NCBI RefSeq assembly: GCF_000175935.2 | Contig: NC_014837.1 | Location: forward strand, 2,170,001 to 2,234,000 | Reading direction: 5' to 3' | Origin: Pantoea sp. At-9b | GTDB taxonomy: Bacteria > Pseudomonadota > Gammaproteobacteria > Enterobacterales > Enterobacteriaceae | DNA length: 64,000 nucleotides | Shown: in pieces, positions 44,891 to 54,592 of the stretch | How the letters are laid out: each line of letters starts with the position of its first letter | How positions within the stretch are numbered: the stretch's first letter is position 1 | Position numbers and translations under genes: made by a program | Notes under the pieces: generated by a model | Told to the model about the DNA's origin: nothing | The model's input: the letters and a program-made list of their open reading frames with translations, nothing else | Database searches by the model: none

Positions 44891-45811
44891 ATGGACAAAA
44901 ATATTCTTTTCAATCAGCGCATTCGCTTGCGCCATCTACATACCTTTGTTGCCGTTGCGCAGCAAGGCACCCTTGGGCGCGCCGCAGAAACGCTGAGCCT
45001 GAGCCAGCCTGCGCTATCGAAAACCCTTAACGAACTGGAGGAGCTGGCCGGAGCACGTTTGTTTGAGCGTGGTCGTCTCGGTGCGCAACTCACCACGCTG
45101 GGTGAACAATTCCTGACCCATGCGATAAAAGTGCTGGATGCCCTCAATCATGCCGGACAGAGTTTCAACTCGCCATTACCTGGACGCCCGATGGTGATCC
45201 GTCTTGGCGCGCTGACCACCGCCGCGATGGGGATGCTGCCACAAATTTTAGACCGTTTTCATCAGCAACAGCCGAATACCACCGTCCAGGTCGCGACGCT
45301 GCATAACAACGTGCTATTAGCGGGGTTGCGGGCGGGTGAATTCGACATTGGTATCGGACGGATGGCCGACAGCGAAATGATGGCGGGCCTGACTTACGAG
45401 TTGTTGTTTCTGGAATCATTAAAGTTGGTGGTGCGCCCGGAACACCCGCTACTAAGTGACAACGTCACGTTATCACGTGCAATGCAATGGCCGGTGGTCA
45501 TCTCCCCGGAAGGCACGGCACCACGCCGCATCGCGCAACAGATGTTAGATGATCAGGATTGTACGCTACCCGCCAACTGCGTCGAAACCTCTTCAACCTC
45601 ACTGGCTCGCCAGTTGGCGTTACGCTACGACTACGTGTGGTTTGTGCCTTCGGGTGCCATTAAAGAGGATTTGAGCCATAACGCGTTGTGCGCCCTGCCC
45701 ATCTCATCAGCCGGTCCGGGCGAGCCGGTCGGTATTATCACCCGTACCGGCAATACCCTGAGCCTGAGCGCGGAGGTGTTAATGGCGACGATCCGCAAGT
45801 TCCACAGCTAA
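44891..45811 (+). CDS. PcaQ-like LysR-type regulator
   Basis: This 306-residue LysR protein starts with RIRLRHLHTFVAVAQQGTLGRAAETLSLSQPALSKTLNELE, the arrangement of PcaQ/GbpR-type regulators that act on protocatechuate and related acids. It is divergent from the AAHS transporter gene and the downstream ydcJ, which makes it their likely activator. The effector is not known. GAGG precedes the ATG. Its stop overlaps the stop region of converging smrA by four bases. Confidence 0.83.
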   Translation: MDKNILFNQRIRLRHLHTFVAVAQQGTLGRAAETLSLSQPALSKTLNELEELAGARLFERGRLGAQLTTLGEQFLTHAIKVLDALNHAGQSFNSPLPGRPMVIRLGALTTAAMGMLPQILDRFHQQQPNTTVQVATLHNNVLLAGLRAGEFDIGIGRMADSEMMAGLTYELLFLESLKLVVRPEHPLLSDNVTLSRAMQWPVVISPEGTAPRRIAQQMLDDQDCTLPANCVETSSTSLARQLALRYDYVWFVPSGAIKEDLSHNALCALPISSAGPGEPVGIITRTGNTLSLSAEVLMATIRKFHS

Positions 45812-46374
45812 CGGCTGTGCTTGGCATGCCGCTCGCGGTTATCCAGCCGTGCCTGCGCGGTTTTACGCAAGCCAACGTATAACGCCCCGGCACCGCCATG
45901 CTGGGGCTGCGCCACACAAAAGGTTTGCACCTCATCGAATTGTTGCAGCCAGCGTGCGACATAGCTGCGCACAATGTTGGCGTGCGACTCGTCATTACGC
46001 CCCTTACCATGAATGATCAGCAGATTGCGCAGCCCCAGTTTGCGGCCCTGCATCATAAAGCTGAACAGTGACTGACGGCAGCTTTCCACCGGCTGGCGCA
46101 GCAAATTGAGGCTGGCATCCAGCGGATATTTCCCCTGGCGTAATTTGTCCAGCACCCCCTGTTGGATACCGTCCGCTTTGTACTCCAGCGGCGTCGCCAA
46201 CGGAATAATCTCCAGAAAGCCACGCGTCAAAAAGTTTTCTTCTGCATCATTGCGTTGCAGTGCGCGTGGCGCGGTCGTCGAGGGAGCACGCAGCCATTGG
46301 GTATTCGCGCAATCTTTCAACGGTGTCACATCACCCATGGCATCCCGGAAAAGGTCATCATCGTCGAGGTTCAT
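45808..46374 (-). CDS. smrA: Smr-domain DNA endonuclease SmrA
   Basis: This 188-residue protein matches E. coli SmrA (YdaL). The Smr domain (about 85-175) contains GRKLGLRNLLIIHGKG and a C-terminal QHGGAGALYVGLR; the N-terminal FRDAMGDVTPLKDC segment is the conserved leader helix. SmrA nicks DNA in vitro; its cellular job is unclear. GAGAG precedes the ATG. It converges with the PcaQ-like gene. Confidence 0.9.
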   Translation of the reverse strand: MNLDDDDLFRDAMGDVTPLKDCANTQWLRAPSTTAPRALQRNDAEENFLTRGFLEIIPLATPLEYKADGIQQGVLDKLRQGKYPLDASLNLLRQPVESCRQSLFSFMMQGRKLGLRNLLIIHGKGRNDESHANIVRSYVARWLQQFDEVQTFCVAQPQHGGAGALYVGLRKTAQARLDNRERHAKHSR

Positions 46375-46634
46375 GGTTTTCTCTCACAATACAATTTCAG
46401 CGTTGCAAGCTTAGCAAATGCTTTCTGGCATCACATCTGTCACGTTGCGCAGCAGAATTTCGGCGTGCCACGCGGCCTGAGTGTCAACAAAACGTTCCAG
46501 ATCAATATTTCAGTTGTAGAAATTATCCGCAAATAGCGGCATGAGCGGTGATCAACTATTTTTGCGTCGGCCACACTTTTTTTGAGGATTATTACACCTC
46601 GGATGAGTGCCCTTTACATGAAAAAATGTTAAAA

Positions 46635-46648
46635 TTGACGGCAGTCAA
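46635..46648. promoter_or_regulatory. FNR-like box upstream of fnr
   Basis: TTGAC-GGCA-GTCAA is a perfect inverted repeat with the spacing of the FNR site TTGAT-N4-ATCAA and differs from it at the fifth base of each arm. It lies 22 bp before the fnr ATG, where E. coli FNR represses its own gene. Confidence 0.65.
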
Positions 46649-46669
46649 TAATCATCGAGCGTACATATT

Positions 46670-47422
46670 ATGATCCCGGAAAAACGCAGCATTCGACGTA
46701 TTCAGTCTGGCGGTTGTGCCATCCATTGCCAGGATTGCAGTATCAGCCAGTTGTGTATTCCCTTCACGCTGAACGAACACGAACTGGATCAACTGGATAA
46801 TATTATCGAACGCAAAAAGCCGATTCAGAAAGGCCAAACGCTGTTCAAAGCCGGTGATGAATTGAAATCGCTGTACGCCATTCGCTCTGGCACCATCAAA
46901 AGCTACACCATCACTGAACAGGGTGACGAGCAAATTACCGGTTTCCATCTGGCCGGTGATTTGGTGGGTTTTGACGCCATTGTCAGCGCCCATCATCCCA
47001 GCTTTGCCCAGGCCCTGGAAACGGCGATGGTGTGCGAGATCCCGTTTGAAACCCTGGATGACTTGTCCGGTAAAATGCCCGCGCTGCGCCAGCAGATGAT
47101 GCGCCTGATGAGTGGCGAGATCAAAGGCGACCAGGACATGATCCTGTTGCTGTCGAAAAAGAATGCCGAGGAACGCCTCGCCGCCTTCATCTGGAACCTG
47201 TCTCGCCGTTTTGGTCAGCGCGGTTTCTCCCAGCGTGAGTTTCGCTTAACCATGACCCGTGGCGACATTGGTAACTATTTGGGACTAACCGTAGAAACCA
47301 TCAGTCGTTTACTCGGACGTTTCCAGAAAAGTGGCATGCTGGCAGTAAAAGGCAAATATATCACTATCGAAAACCACGCAATGTTGGCAGAACTCGCTGG
47401 TCAGACTGAGCAAGCCGCCTGA
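46670..47422 (+). CDS. fnr: Oxygen-sensing global regulator FNR
   Basis: This 250-residue Crp/Fnr protein is nearly identical to E. coli FNR. The [4Fe-4S] ligands C20, C23, C29 and C122 are all in their E. coli positions. The C-terminal helix-turn-helix [21 protein letters not shown] reads the FNR site through E209-type ETISR residues. It switches hundreds of genes to anaerobic life. It is likely autoregulated through the box just upstream. A long terminator follows, then uspE, as in other enterobacteria. Confidence 0.98.
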   Translation: MIPEKRSIRRIQSGGCAIHCQDCSISQLCIPFTLNEHELDQLDNIIERKKPIQKGQTLFKAGDELKSLYAIRSGTIKSYTITEQGDEQITGFHLAGDLVGFDAIVSAHHPSFAQALETAMVCEIPFETLDDLSGKMPALRQQMMRLMSGEIKGDQDMILLLSKKNAEERLAAFIWNLSRRFGQRGFSQREFRLTMTRGDIGNYLGLTVETISRLLGRFQKSGMLAVKGKYITIENHAMLAELAGQTEQAA

Positions 47423-47428
47423 TACTCA

Positions 47429-47462
47429 GCCGGATCAATAATTGTTATTTTATTGATCCGGC
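47429..47462 (+). terminator. Terminator of fnr
   Basis: GCCGGATCAATA and TATTGATCCGGC form a perfect twelve-base-pair stem around a ten-base A/T loop, seven bases after the stop. A short T run follows at 47469. Confidence 0.85.
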
Positions 47463-47540
47463 AACAACTTTTTCCTTTCTGCACTGTCATAACTTAGGCT
47501 ATCTTTAACCCAACTTGCTTTGGTTTTGAGGAGATTGCCT

Positions 47541-48503
47541 ATGTCCCGGTACCAAAATATTCTGGTCGCGATTGACGCACAACAGGATGATCAGCCCGCG
47601 CTGCGGCGTGCGGTTTATCTCAATCAACGTATCGGCGGAAAAATCAAAGCTTTCCTGCCTATCTACGATTTCTCGTATGAAATGACCACCCTGCTGTCGC
47701 CGGATGAGCGCGCCAATATGCGTAAAGGCGTGATCAGCCAGCGTACCGAATGGATCCGTGAGCAGGCCCACGCGTATCTGGAGGCTGGCGTTGATATCGA
47801 GATCAAGGTGATCTGGCACAACCGCCCTTACGAAGCGATTATCCATGAGGTGATGACCCATCATCACGATTTGGTACTGAAGATGGCGCACCAGCACGAC
47901 CGCCTGGAAGCGGTGATTTTCACCCCTACCGACTGGCATCTGCTGCGAAAGTGCCCTTGCCCGGTGTGGATGGTGAAAGACCAGCCGTGGCCGGAAGGTG
48001 GCAAAGCGCTGGTGGCGGTCAATCTCGCCAGTGAAGAACCGCATCATGATGCCCTCAATCAAAAGCTGATCCGCGAAACCACGCAGCTGGCTGACATGGT
48101 TAACCATACCGAAGTGCATCTGGTGGGGGCTTATCCGATTACCCCAATCAATATTGCTATCGAACTGCCGGATTTTGACCCCAGCGTGTATAACGACGCG
48201 ATTCGCGGTCAGCATCTGGTGGCGATGAAAGCGCTGCGACAGAAATTCTCGATCAGCGAAGAGTTTACCCACGTAGCGAAAGGTTTACCGGAAGAGGTGA
48301 TCCCGGACATCGCCAGCCATCTCAGTGCCGGTATCGTGGTGCTTGGCACCATCGGACGCACCGGATTGTCAGCGGCGTTTCTGGGTAATACGGCGGAACA
48401 GGTGATTGATCATCTGCGCTGCGATCTGCTGGCCATCAAACCGGATGACTTTAAATCGCCGATCGAACTCGATGATGATGACGAAGAGGATGACGACGAC
48501 TAA
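47541..48503 (+). CDS. uspE: Tandem universal stress protein UspE
   Basis: This 320-residue protein consists of two Usp domains (about 1-150 and 155-308), as in E. coli UspE. The second domain ends [24 protein letters not shown], a nucleotide-binding-like loop. UspE helps cells survive DNA damage and stationary phase and affects motility and aggregation. The ATG at 47541 follows GAGGAG. The tail is unusually acidic ([10 protein letters not shown]), longer than in E. coli, and coded by GAT/GAC repeats. Confidence 0.94.
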   Translation: MSRYQNILVAIDAQQDDQPALRRAVYLNQRIGGKIKAFLPIYDFSYEMTTLLSPDERANMRKGVISQRTEWIREQAHAYLEAGVDIEIKVIWHNRPYEAIIHEVMTHHHDLVLKMAHQHDRLEAVIFTPTDWHLLRKCPCPVWMVKDQPWPEGGKALVAVNLASEEPHHDALNQKLIRETTQLADMVNHTEVHLVGAYPITPINIAIELPDFDPSVYNDAIRGQHLVAMKALRQKFSISEEFTHVAKGLPEEVIPDIASHLSAGIVVLGTIGRTGLSAAFLGNTAEQVIDHLRCDLLAIKPDDFKSPIELDDDDEEDDDD

Positions 48504-48506
48504 GGT

Positions 48507-48530
48507 GCGCAATAAATCGCGCCGTTACGG
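48507..48530. repeat. Partial REP-like arm
   Basis: GCGCAATAAATCGCGCCGTTAC resembles one arm of the dispersed element with two changes. No inverted partner is present. It lies just after uspE and before the terminator. Confidence 0.55.
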
Positions 48531-48536
48531 ATAATG

Positions 48537-48559
48537 AAGGGCGACAAGATGTCGCCCTT
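48537..48559. terminator. Terminator between uspE and pntB
   Basis: AAGGGCGAC and GTCGCCCTT form a nine-base-pair stem with a five-base loop, followed by T. It can serve both converging genes. Confidence 0.9.
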
Positions 48560-48565
48560 TTTGTT

Positions 48566-49954
48566 TTATAACGCGCGCAGAATGCCTTCTACGCTGGCCT
48601 TCGCATCACCAAACAACATCTGAGTGTTGTCTTTGAAGAACAGCGGGTTCTGCACCCCGGCGTAGCCGGTATTCATTGAACGCTTAAACACGATAACGTT
48701 CTGTGCTTTCCACACTTCCAGCACCGGCATGCCCGCAATCGGGCTGCGCGGATCTTCCTGCGCGGCCGGGTTGACGGTGTCGTTCGCGCCAATCACCAGC
48801 ACGGTGTCGGTATCGCTGAAATCATCATTGATTTCATCCATCTCCAGCACCACGTCGTAAGGCACTTTCGCTTCCGCCAGCAGCACGTTCATATGACCAG
48901 GCAGACGCCCCGCCACCGGGTGGATACCGAAACGAACCTTGATGCCGCGCGCCCGCAGTTTCTCGGTGATTTCCGCCACCGGATACTGCGCCTGTGCCAC
49001 CGCCATGCCGTAGCCCGGGGTGATGATCACCGAAGATGACGCTTTCAGCAGCTCAGCGGTTTCTTCTGCGTTGATTTCACGGTGTTCACCGGCTTCTTCG
49101 CTTTCACCACCGACGCTGGTGTCAGTACCAAAACCACCGGCAATCACGCTGATAAATGAGCGGTTCATCGCCTTACACATAATGTACGACAGGATGGCAC
49201 CGCTCGACCCCACCAGCGCACCAGTGACGATCAGCAAATCGTTGCTCAGCATAAAACCGGCGGCAGCGGCTGCCCAACCCGAGTAGGAGTTGAGCATTGA
49301 CACGACCACTGGCATATCGGCACCACCAATAGACGCCACCAGATGCCAGCCAAACGCCAGGGCAATCACGGTCATCAGCAACAGCGCAAACACCTGTGCG
49401 CCGGTGCTTTCGGTGCGAACAAACCACACCAACAGCAGGAACGACACCACCAGCGCCAGCAGGTTCAGCTTGTGACGGTGAGGCAGCATCAGCGGACGCG
49501 ATGAGATCTTACCGCGCAGCTTACCAAAGGCGACGATTGAACCGGTGAAGGTCACCGCACCGATAAAGATGCCGAGGAACACTTCGGTCAGATGGATGTT
49601 TTCCATCACCGCCGCCAGACCCGGCGCGTGGTCGAGGTAGCTGTTGAAGCCCACCAGTACCGCCGCCAGACCAACGAAGCTGTGCAGAATCGCCACCAGC
49701 TCCGGCATCTCGGTCATCTCAACTTTCTTCGCCAGACGCATGCCAATCGCACCACCGATTACCATCGCCAGCAGGATCCACGCAACGTTGCCGCTGTTGG
49801 GGCCGAAGATAGTGGCGAGCAGCGCGATAGCCATCCCGCTCATACCAAAAATGTTACCCTGCTTTGATGTCTCGTGTTTCGAGAGACCGGCAAGGCTGAA
49901 AATAAACAGAATCGCGGCAACAATGTATGCTGCAGTGACTAATCCGCCAGACAT
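48566..49954 (-). CDS. pntB: NAD(P) transhydrogenase subunit beta PntB
   Basis: This 462-residue subunit has the same length as E. coli PntB. About nine membrane helices fill residues 1-270; the C-terminal NADP-binding domain III includes [38 protein letters not shown] and [13 protein letters not shown]. With PntA it uses the proton gradient to reduce NADP with NADH. It follows pntA by 11 bases. It converges with uspE. Confidence 0.97.
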   Translation of the reverse strand: MSGGLVTAAYIVAAILFIFSLAGLSKHETSKQGNIFGMSGMAIALLATIFGPNSGNVAWILLAMVIGGAIGMRLAKKVEMTEMPELVAILHSFVGLAAVLVGFNSYLDHAPGLAAVMENIHLTEVFLGIFIGAVTFTGSIVAFGKLRGKISSRPLMLPHRHKLNLLALVVSFLLLVWFVRTESTGAQVFALLLMTVIALAFGWHLVASIGGADMPVVVSMLNSYSGWAAAAAGFMLSNDLLIVTGALVGSSGAILSYIMCKAMNRSFISVIAGGFGTDTSVGGESEEAGEHREINAEETAELLKASSSVIITPGYGMAVAQAQYPVAEITEKLRARGIKVRFGIHPVAGRLPGHMNVLLAEAKVPYDVVLEMDEINDDFSDTDTVLVIGANDTVNPAAQEDPRSPIAGMPVLEVWKAQNVIVFKRSMNTGYAGVQNPLFFKDNTQMLFGDAKASVEGILRAL

Positions 49955-49965
49955 GTTGTTACCCC

Positions 49966-51498
49966 TTAATTCTTACGAAACATTTTCAGCATGCGCTGGG
50001 TGACGGTAAAGCCACCAAAGATGTTGATACTGGCGATCAGCACCGCAACAAACGCCAGCAGCGTGACCCAACCACCGTGCCCCATCTGCAATACCGCACC
50101 GACCACGATAATGCCGGAAATCGCATTGGTGACTGACATCAACGGCGTGTGCAGCGCGTGGCTGACGTTCCACACCACGTAGTAACCCACCACGCAGGCC
50201 AGCGCGAACACGGTAAAGTGCGACAGGAACTCCGGCGGTGCCACATTGGCGAGGCAGCCGAACAGCACCACCGCCAACGCCAGCAGTACCAGCTTGCGCC
50301 ACGGCGAGGCCGGTTCTGCGGCAACTTTCTCTTTGGGTGCGACCGCAGCGGGAGCCGCTTTCGGCGCAGCGGAAACCTGAATCGGCGGAGCCGGCCAGGT
50401 CACTTCGCCGTCACGGATCACCGTCACGCCACGAATGACGACGTCTTCGAAATCAACGGCGATTTGCCCGTCTTTTTCTTTGCACAGCAGCTTCAGCAGG
50501 TTCACCAGGTTGGTGCCGTACAACTGGGAAGACTGGGTCGGCAGACGGCTCGGCAGATCGGTATAGCCGATGATCTTCACGCCGTTGTCGGTCAGCGTGA
50601 CCTGATCGGCCACCGTCAATTCACAGTTACCACCGGTTTGTGCCGCCAGATCGACAATCACGCTACCCGGTTTCATACTGGCCACCATCTCTTTGGTGAT
50701 CAGTTTCGGTGCCGGGCGGCCCGGGATCAGCGCCGTGGTGACGATGATGTCCACCTCTTTGGCCTGATTGGCAAACAGCTCCATCTCCGCCTTAATAAAG
50801 GCTTCTGACATCACTTTGGCGTAACCGTCGCCGCTGCCTGCTTCTTCCTCGAAGTCCAGCTCGAGGAACTCGGCGCCCATACTCTGCACCTGCTCCTTCA
50901 CTTCCGGACGGGTATCGAAGGCACGCACGATAGCGCCAAGGCTACCTGCCGCACCGATCGCCGCCAGACCGGCCACACCCGCACCGATCACCATCACTTT
51001 GGCCGGTGGCACTTTACCTGCGGCAGTGATTTGACCGGTAAAGAAGCGGCCAAATTCATGGGCGGCTTCAACGATGGCACGATAGCCCGCAATATTCGCC
51101 ATGGAGCTGAGCGCATCCAGCGCCTGAGCACGGGAAATACGCGGTACGGAATCCATCGCCATCACCGTGACGTTGCGTGCCGCGAGTTTCTCCAGCAACG
51201 CCGGGTTCTGCGCTGGCCAGATAAAGCTCACCAGCGTACTCCCCGCGCGTGTCAGGGCAATTTCATCATCATCAGGTGCATTAACTTTCAACACGATATC
51301 TGACTGCCACACCTCGTCGGTGTGGCTGATGGTCGCGCCTGCGGCAACAAAACTTTCATCATCAAAGCTGGCACGGATACCTGCGCCCTGCTCGATGGTT
51401 ACGCTGAATCCCAGCTTGATCAGTTGCTCAACGGTTTTCGGCGTGGCGGCCACGCGCGATTCGTTAGCTAACCGCTCTTTGGGTATCCCAATTAACAT
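49966..51498 (-). CDS. pntA: NAD(P) transhydrogenase subunit alpha PntA
   Basis: This 510-residue subunit equals E. coli PntA in length. Domain I (1-380) contains the NAD-binding [23 protein letters not shown]; an Ala/Pro-rich linker (about 382-405) leads to four membrane helices. The start at 51498 ([20 protein letters not shown]) is set by AAAGGAAACAG upstream and by E. coli; a few codons further upstream are open but unlikely. It heads pntAB and is divergent from ydgH, as in E. coli. Confidence 0.97.
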   Translation of the reverse strand: MLIGIPKERLANESRVAATPKTVEQLIKLGFSVTIEQGAGIRASFDDESFVAAGATISHTDEVWQSDIVLKVNAPDDDEIALTRAGSTLVSFIWPAQNPALLEKLAARNVTVMAMDSVPRISRAQALDALSSMANIAGYRAIVEAAHEFGRFFTGQITAAGKVPPAKVMVIGAGVAGLAAIGAAGSLGAIVRAFDTRPEVKEQVQSMGAEFLELDFEEEAGSGDGYAKVMSEAFIKAEMELFANQAKEVDIIVTTALIPGRPAPKLITKEMVASMKPGSVIVDLAAQTGGNCELTVADQVTLTDNGVKIIGYTDLPSRLPTQSSQLYGTNLVNLLKLLCKEKDGQIAVDFEDVVIRGVTVIRDGEVTWPAPPIQVSAAPKAAPAAVAPKEKVAAEPASPWRKLVLLALAVVLFGCLANVAPPEFLSHFTVFALACVVGYYVVWNVSHALHTPLMSVTNAISGIIVVGAVLQMGHGGWVTLLAFVAVLIASINIFGGFTVTQRMLKMFRKN

Positions 51499-52038
51499 AC
51501 TGTTTCCTTTCATCGGTTAAAGGATGAGGGTCTGTAAGCGGCACAAGCTCAGGCAACTGAAACGATGTTTCAGCTACTTATGAGCGAAATGCGCAATGTA
51601 ACAAAGTCTTTATAACCTACTGAAAATATGAATAGCGATCCACAGCGATAATGCATACTTATGACATTCACACAAATATTCAGACGCAAAGATTGATTGC
51701 CACGTTTTGCCACTAGATTTCGGCCATAATAAAAAATTATATGCTAAGAAAAATCGTGTCATGTCGAATTTAGTATTATTAAAAACCTTTATTTAACAAT
51801 ACTTTAACTATTACAGCGTTAAGTGTTACCAGATTTAGTGATAACACGCGCAAAAAAACGCCATAGCAGAGAGTGATGACAGCCAGATGAATAATTCGGG
51901 TTGATTGTCAATCCAGGTCGCATAAATTGGCTGAGACAGGCTGATTATTACATGCAATAATCAGCGGCTAATCTGTTATACATCAAGAGTCCAGCACGTT
52001 TTCGTACTCATTTTTGCGTAAGGCGAAGGATCATTTTT
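51499..52038. other. Long divergent region between pntA and ydgH
   Basis: This 540-bp A+T-rich gap is longer than two promoters need. CTGAAAC-GAT-GTTTCAG lies at 51557-51573, close to pntA. GCTGATTATT and AATAATCAGC form a ten-base-pair hairpin at 51940-51965, in the probable ydgH leader. GTGTTA/TAACAC arms frame 51823-51847. I see no convincing ORF. A small RNA gene or a regulated leader could be here, but nothing proves it. Confidence 0.4.
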
Positions 52039-52992
52039 ATGAAGCTGAAGAACACCATTCTGGCGTCCACCTTGTTATCTCTGCTGGCAGCCAATGCGTT
52101 TGCTGCGCAGGAACTGACGCCGGAAAAAGCGGCCGCGTTGAAGCCATTCCAACGTATTAATATCACCGGCCGTTTCAACGCCATTGGCGATGCTGCTGAC
52201 GCCGTTTCTAAGCGTGCTGATGAATTGGGCGCAGCCTCCTACTACATCCAGGGCATCAACGATGCCACCGGTAACAGCGGTAACTGGCGTGTGACGGCTG
52301 ACCTGTACCATGCTGATGCCCCGGAAGCCTCGAAAGAGACCGAATACCTGACCTATAACGGTGTTAAAGCCCTGCCGAAAGCAGAAGCCTATCACCTGGA
52401 GCCGTTCGACACGGTTTCCGTCAGTGGTTTCTTCCCCAGCCAGCCGGACGTGAACGACGCCATCTCTAAAGCGGCGAAAGAGAAAGGCGCAGCATCCTTC
52501 TTTATTATCCGTCAGATTGATGCCAACAACGGCGGCAACCAGTACGTCACCGCCTATGTCTACAAGGCCGATGCCCCGGAACGCAAAGTACAAAGCCCGA
52601 ACCTGATCCCGGCTGACTCTGAAGCGGGTAAAGCGGCATTGGCCGCCGGTGGTGCTGAAGCGAAGAAAGTGGAAATCCCTGGCGTTGCGTCCTCTGAAAC
52701 CCCAAGCAGCAACGTAGGCCGTTTCTTCGAAACCCAGTCGTCTACCGGTCAGCGTTACACTGTCACCCTGGCAAACGGTACCAAAATCCAGGAAGTGAAC
52801 GCCATTACGGCGGCGCAGATGCAGCCGTTTGATACCGTGACCTTTACCGGCCACTTCGGTTCACCGACAGAAATCTCTGAAGAAGTGGCAAAACGCGCCG
52901 CGGATAAAGGGGCGAAGTACTATCACGTGACCCGCCAGTGGCAGAACCAGAGTGGCGGTAACCTCACCGTCACCGCTGACCTGTTCAAGTAA
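52039..52992 (+). CDS. ydgH: YdgH, three-repeat DUF1471 secreted protein
   Basis: This 317-residue protein has a signal peptide cut near AFA-A at 22. It contains three DUF1471 domains, starting near residues 36, 120 and 260, each with an F(D/Q)xxxxxGxF start (INITGRFNAIGD, VSVSGFFPSQPD, VTFTGHFGSPTE). The small protein bhsA at 17238 is a single copy of the same domain. Family members act in stress response and biofilm; the role of YdgH itself is unclear. AAGGA precedes the ATG. Confidence 0.94.
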   Translation: MKLKNTILASTLLSLLAANAFAAQELTPEKAAALKPFQRINITGRFNAIGDAADAVSKRADELGAASYYIQGINDATGNSGNWRVTADLYHADAPEASKETEYLTYNGVKALPKAEAYHLEPFDTVSVSGFFPSQPDVNDAISKAAKEKGAASFFIIRQIDANNGGNQYVTAYVYKADAPERKVQSPNLIPADSEAGKAALAAGGAEAKKVEIPGVASSETPSSNVGRFFETQSSTGQRYTVTLANGTKIQEVNAITAAQMQPFDTVTFTGHFGSPTEISEEVAKRAADKGAKYYHVTRQWQNQSGGNLTVTADLFK

Positions 52993-53000
52993 TCTCCCGC

Positions 53001-53023
53001 CAGGGCGACCCTCCGTCGCCCTG
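53001..53023 (+). terminator. Terminator of ydgH
   Basis: CAGGGCGAC and GTCGCCCTG form a nine-base-pair stem around five bases, eight bases after the stop codon. Few T follow. Confidence 0.75.
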
Positions 53024-53200
53024 CTGTTTGCATAAATGCTGAGCATCTGTGCATCATCATGCATTGCCTTCCCGTAGCGCACTCCGTAGAATCTGCCGCC
53101 TGATTTTCAGGGCATTCCATGTTCATTGCGGCAATTCGTCGCATTAATATCCAGCGGAATGCTTTTTACCCAGCAGACTCTGCTACTCAGGAATGGCGTT

Positions 53201-54592
53201 TTGGATAAAAAATTAGGTCTTGGTGCGCTTACCGCGCTGGTGCTCAGTTCAATGCTGGGTGCGGGCGTGTTTAGTCTGCCACAAAATATGGCGGCGGTTG
53301 CCGGTCCGGCAGCGTTGCTGATTGGCTGGTTAATCACCGGCGTCGGTATTGTGTTGCTCTCGCTGGCGATGCTGTTTCTGACACGTCTCAAGCCGGAGCT
53401 GGATGGCGGCATTTTCAGCTATGCGCGCGCCGGATTTGGCGAGCTGATGGGCTTCTGCTCCGCTTGGGGCTACTGGCTATGCGCGGTGATCGCCAACGTT
53501 TCCTATCTGGTGATTGTCTTTTCGGCCCTGAGCTTTTTCACCGATACCCCCGATCACGCGGTCTTTGGCGATGGCAATACCTGGCAGGCGATGCTGGGTG
53601 CTTCGGTGTTGTTGTGGCTGGTCCATGCGCTGGTGCTGCGTGGGGTACAGACCGCAGCCAGCATTAACTTACTGGCGACGCTGGGCAAACTGGTGCCGTT
53701 ACTGCTGTTTGTGGTACTGGCGGTACTGGCCTTTAACCTCGATCGCTTTCGTCTCGATTTTAGCGGCGTGGCCCTCGGCAAACCGCTGTGGGAACAGGTT
53801 AAGCAGACCATGTTGATCACCCTGTGGGTGTTTATCGGTGTGGAAGGCGCGGTGGTGGTGTCGGCACGCGCCCGGCATAAGAAGGATGTTGGACGCGCCA
53901 CGCTGCTGGCGGTGCTGGCTGCGCTGCTGGTCTATCTGCTGGTGACGCTGCTGTCGCTGGGTGTGGTGCCGCGTGCTGAACTGGCGCAGATGCGCAATCC
54001 CTCGATGGCGGGCCTGATGCAGCATCTGATCGGCCACTGGGGTGACGCGGTGATTGCCATTGGGTTAATTATCTCGGTGTGCGGTGCGTATCTGAGCTGG
54101 ACCATTATGGCTGCCGAAGTGCCGTTTCTCGCAGCGCAACAGGGTGCCTTCCCGCGCAGTATCGCCGGTCAGAACCGTCACAGCGCCCCTTCAGCGTCAC
54201 TGTGGCTGACCAACGGTAGCGTGCAGGTCTGTCTGATTCTGATTGCCGTCACCGGCGCGGATTACAATACCCTGCTGACCATCGCGTCGGAGATGATCCT
54301 CGTGCCCTATCTGCTGGTGGGTTTGTATCTGATCAAGGTGGTGCGCGGTCAGCAAAAACCGCTGTTGATGCTGACCGGCATCGGTGCCAGCCTGTATGGC
54401 CTCTGGCTACTGTACGCGTCCGGCCCGCTACATCTGCTGCTGTCGGTGGTGCTTTACGCGCCCGGCGTGTTGTTGTTTCTGTACGCGCGTCGTGGTGGCC
54501 GTGCCAGCAAAACGCTGTCACAACTGGAACGTATCGCGATCGCGATGTTAATGGCCGCGTCTCTGCCTGCCGTGTGGCAATTAACGAATTAG
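53201..54592 (+). CDS. ydgI: Arginine:ornithine antiporter-family protein YdgI (ArcD-like)
   Basis: This 463-residue, twelve-helix APC-family protein is very close to E. coli YdgI. SSMLGAGVFSLPQNMAAVAGPAALLIGW in the first helix, ELDGGIFSYARAGFGELMGF and WVFIGVEGAVVVSARAR are conserved. It should exchange basic amino acids. The start is inferred to be TTG at 53201, because DKKLGLGALTALVLS begins where the E. coli protein does and AGGA lies eight bases before. An ATG at 53159 would add 14 residues with no counterpart. Its stop overlaps the end of the opposite small gene by a few bases. Confidence 0.9.
   Translation: MDKKLGLGALTALVLSSMLGAGVFSLPQNMAAVAGPAALLIGWLITGVGIVLLSLAMLFLTRLKPELDGGIFSYARAGFGELMGFCSAWGYWLCAVIANVSYLVIVFSALSFFTDTPDHAVFGDGNTWQAMLGASVLLWLVHALVLRGVQTAASINLLATLGKLVPLLLFVVLAVLAFNLDRFRLDFSGVALGKPLWEQVKQTMLITLWVFIGVEGAVVVSARARHKKDVGRATLLAVLAALLVYLLVTLLSLGVVPRAELAQMRNPSMAGLMQHLIGHWGDAVIAIGLIISVCGAYLSWTIMAAEVPFLAAQQGAFPRSIAGQNRHSAPSASLWLTNGSVQVCLILIAVTGADYNTLLTIASEMILVPYLLVGLYLIKVVRGQQKPLLMLTGIGASLYGLWLLYASGPLHLLLSVVLYAPGVLLFLYARRGGRASKTLSQLERIAIAMLMAASLPAVWQLTN

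Noticed and set aside
47505..48272. 255-codon minus-strand ORF opposite uspE
   Set aside because: It is a long shadow caused by the codon bias of uspE, which is certain by homology over its full length.
52075..52854. 259-codon minus-strand ORF opposite ydgH
   Set aside because: It mirrors the three-domain ydgH gene, which has a signal peptide, ribosome site and homology.
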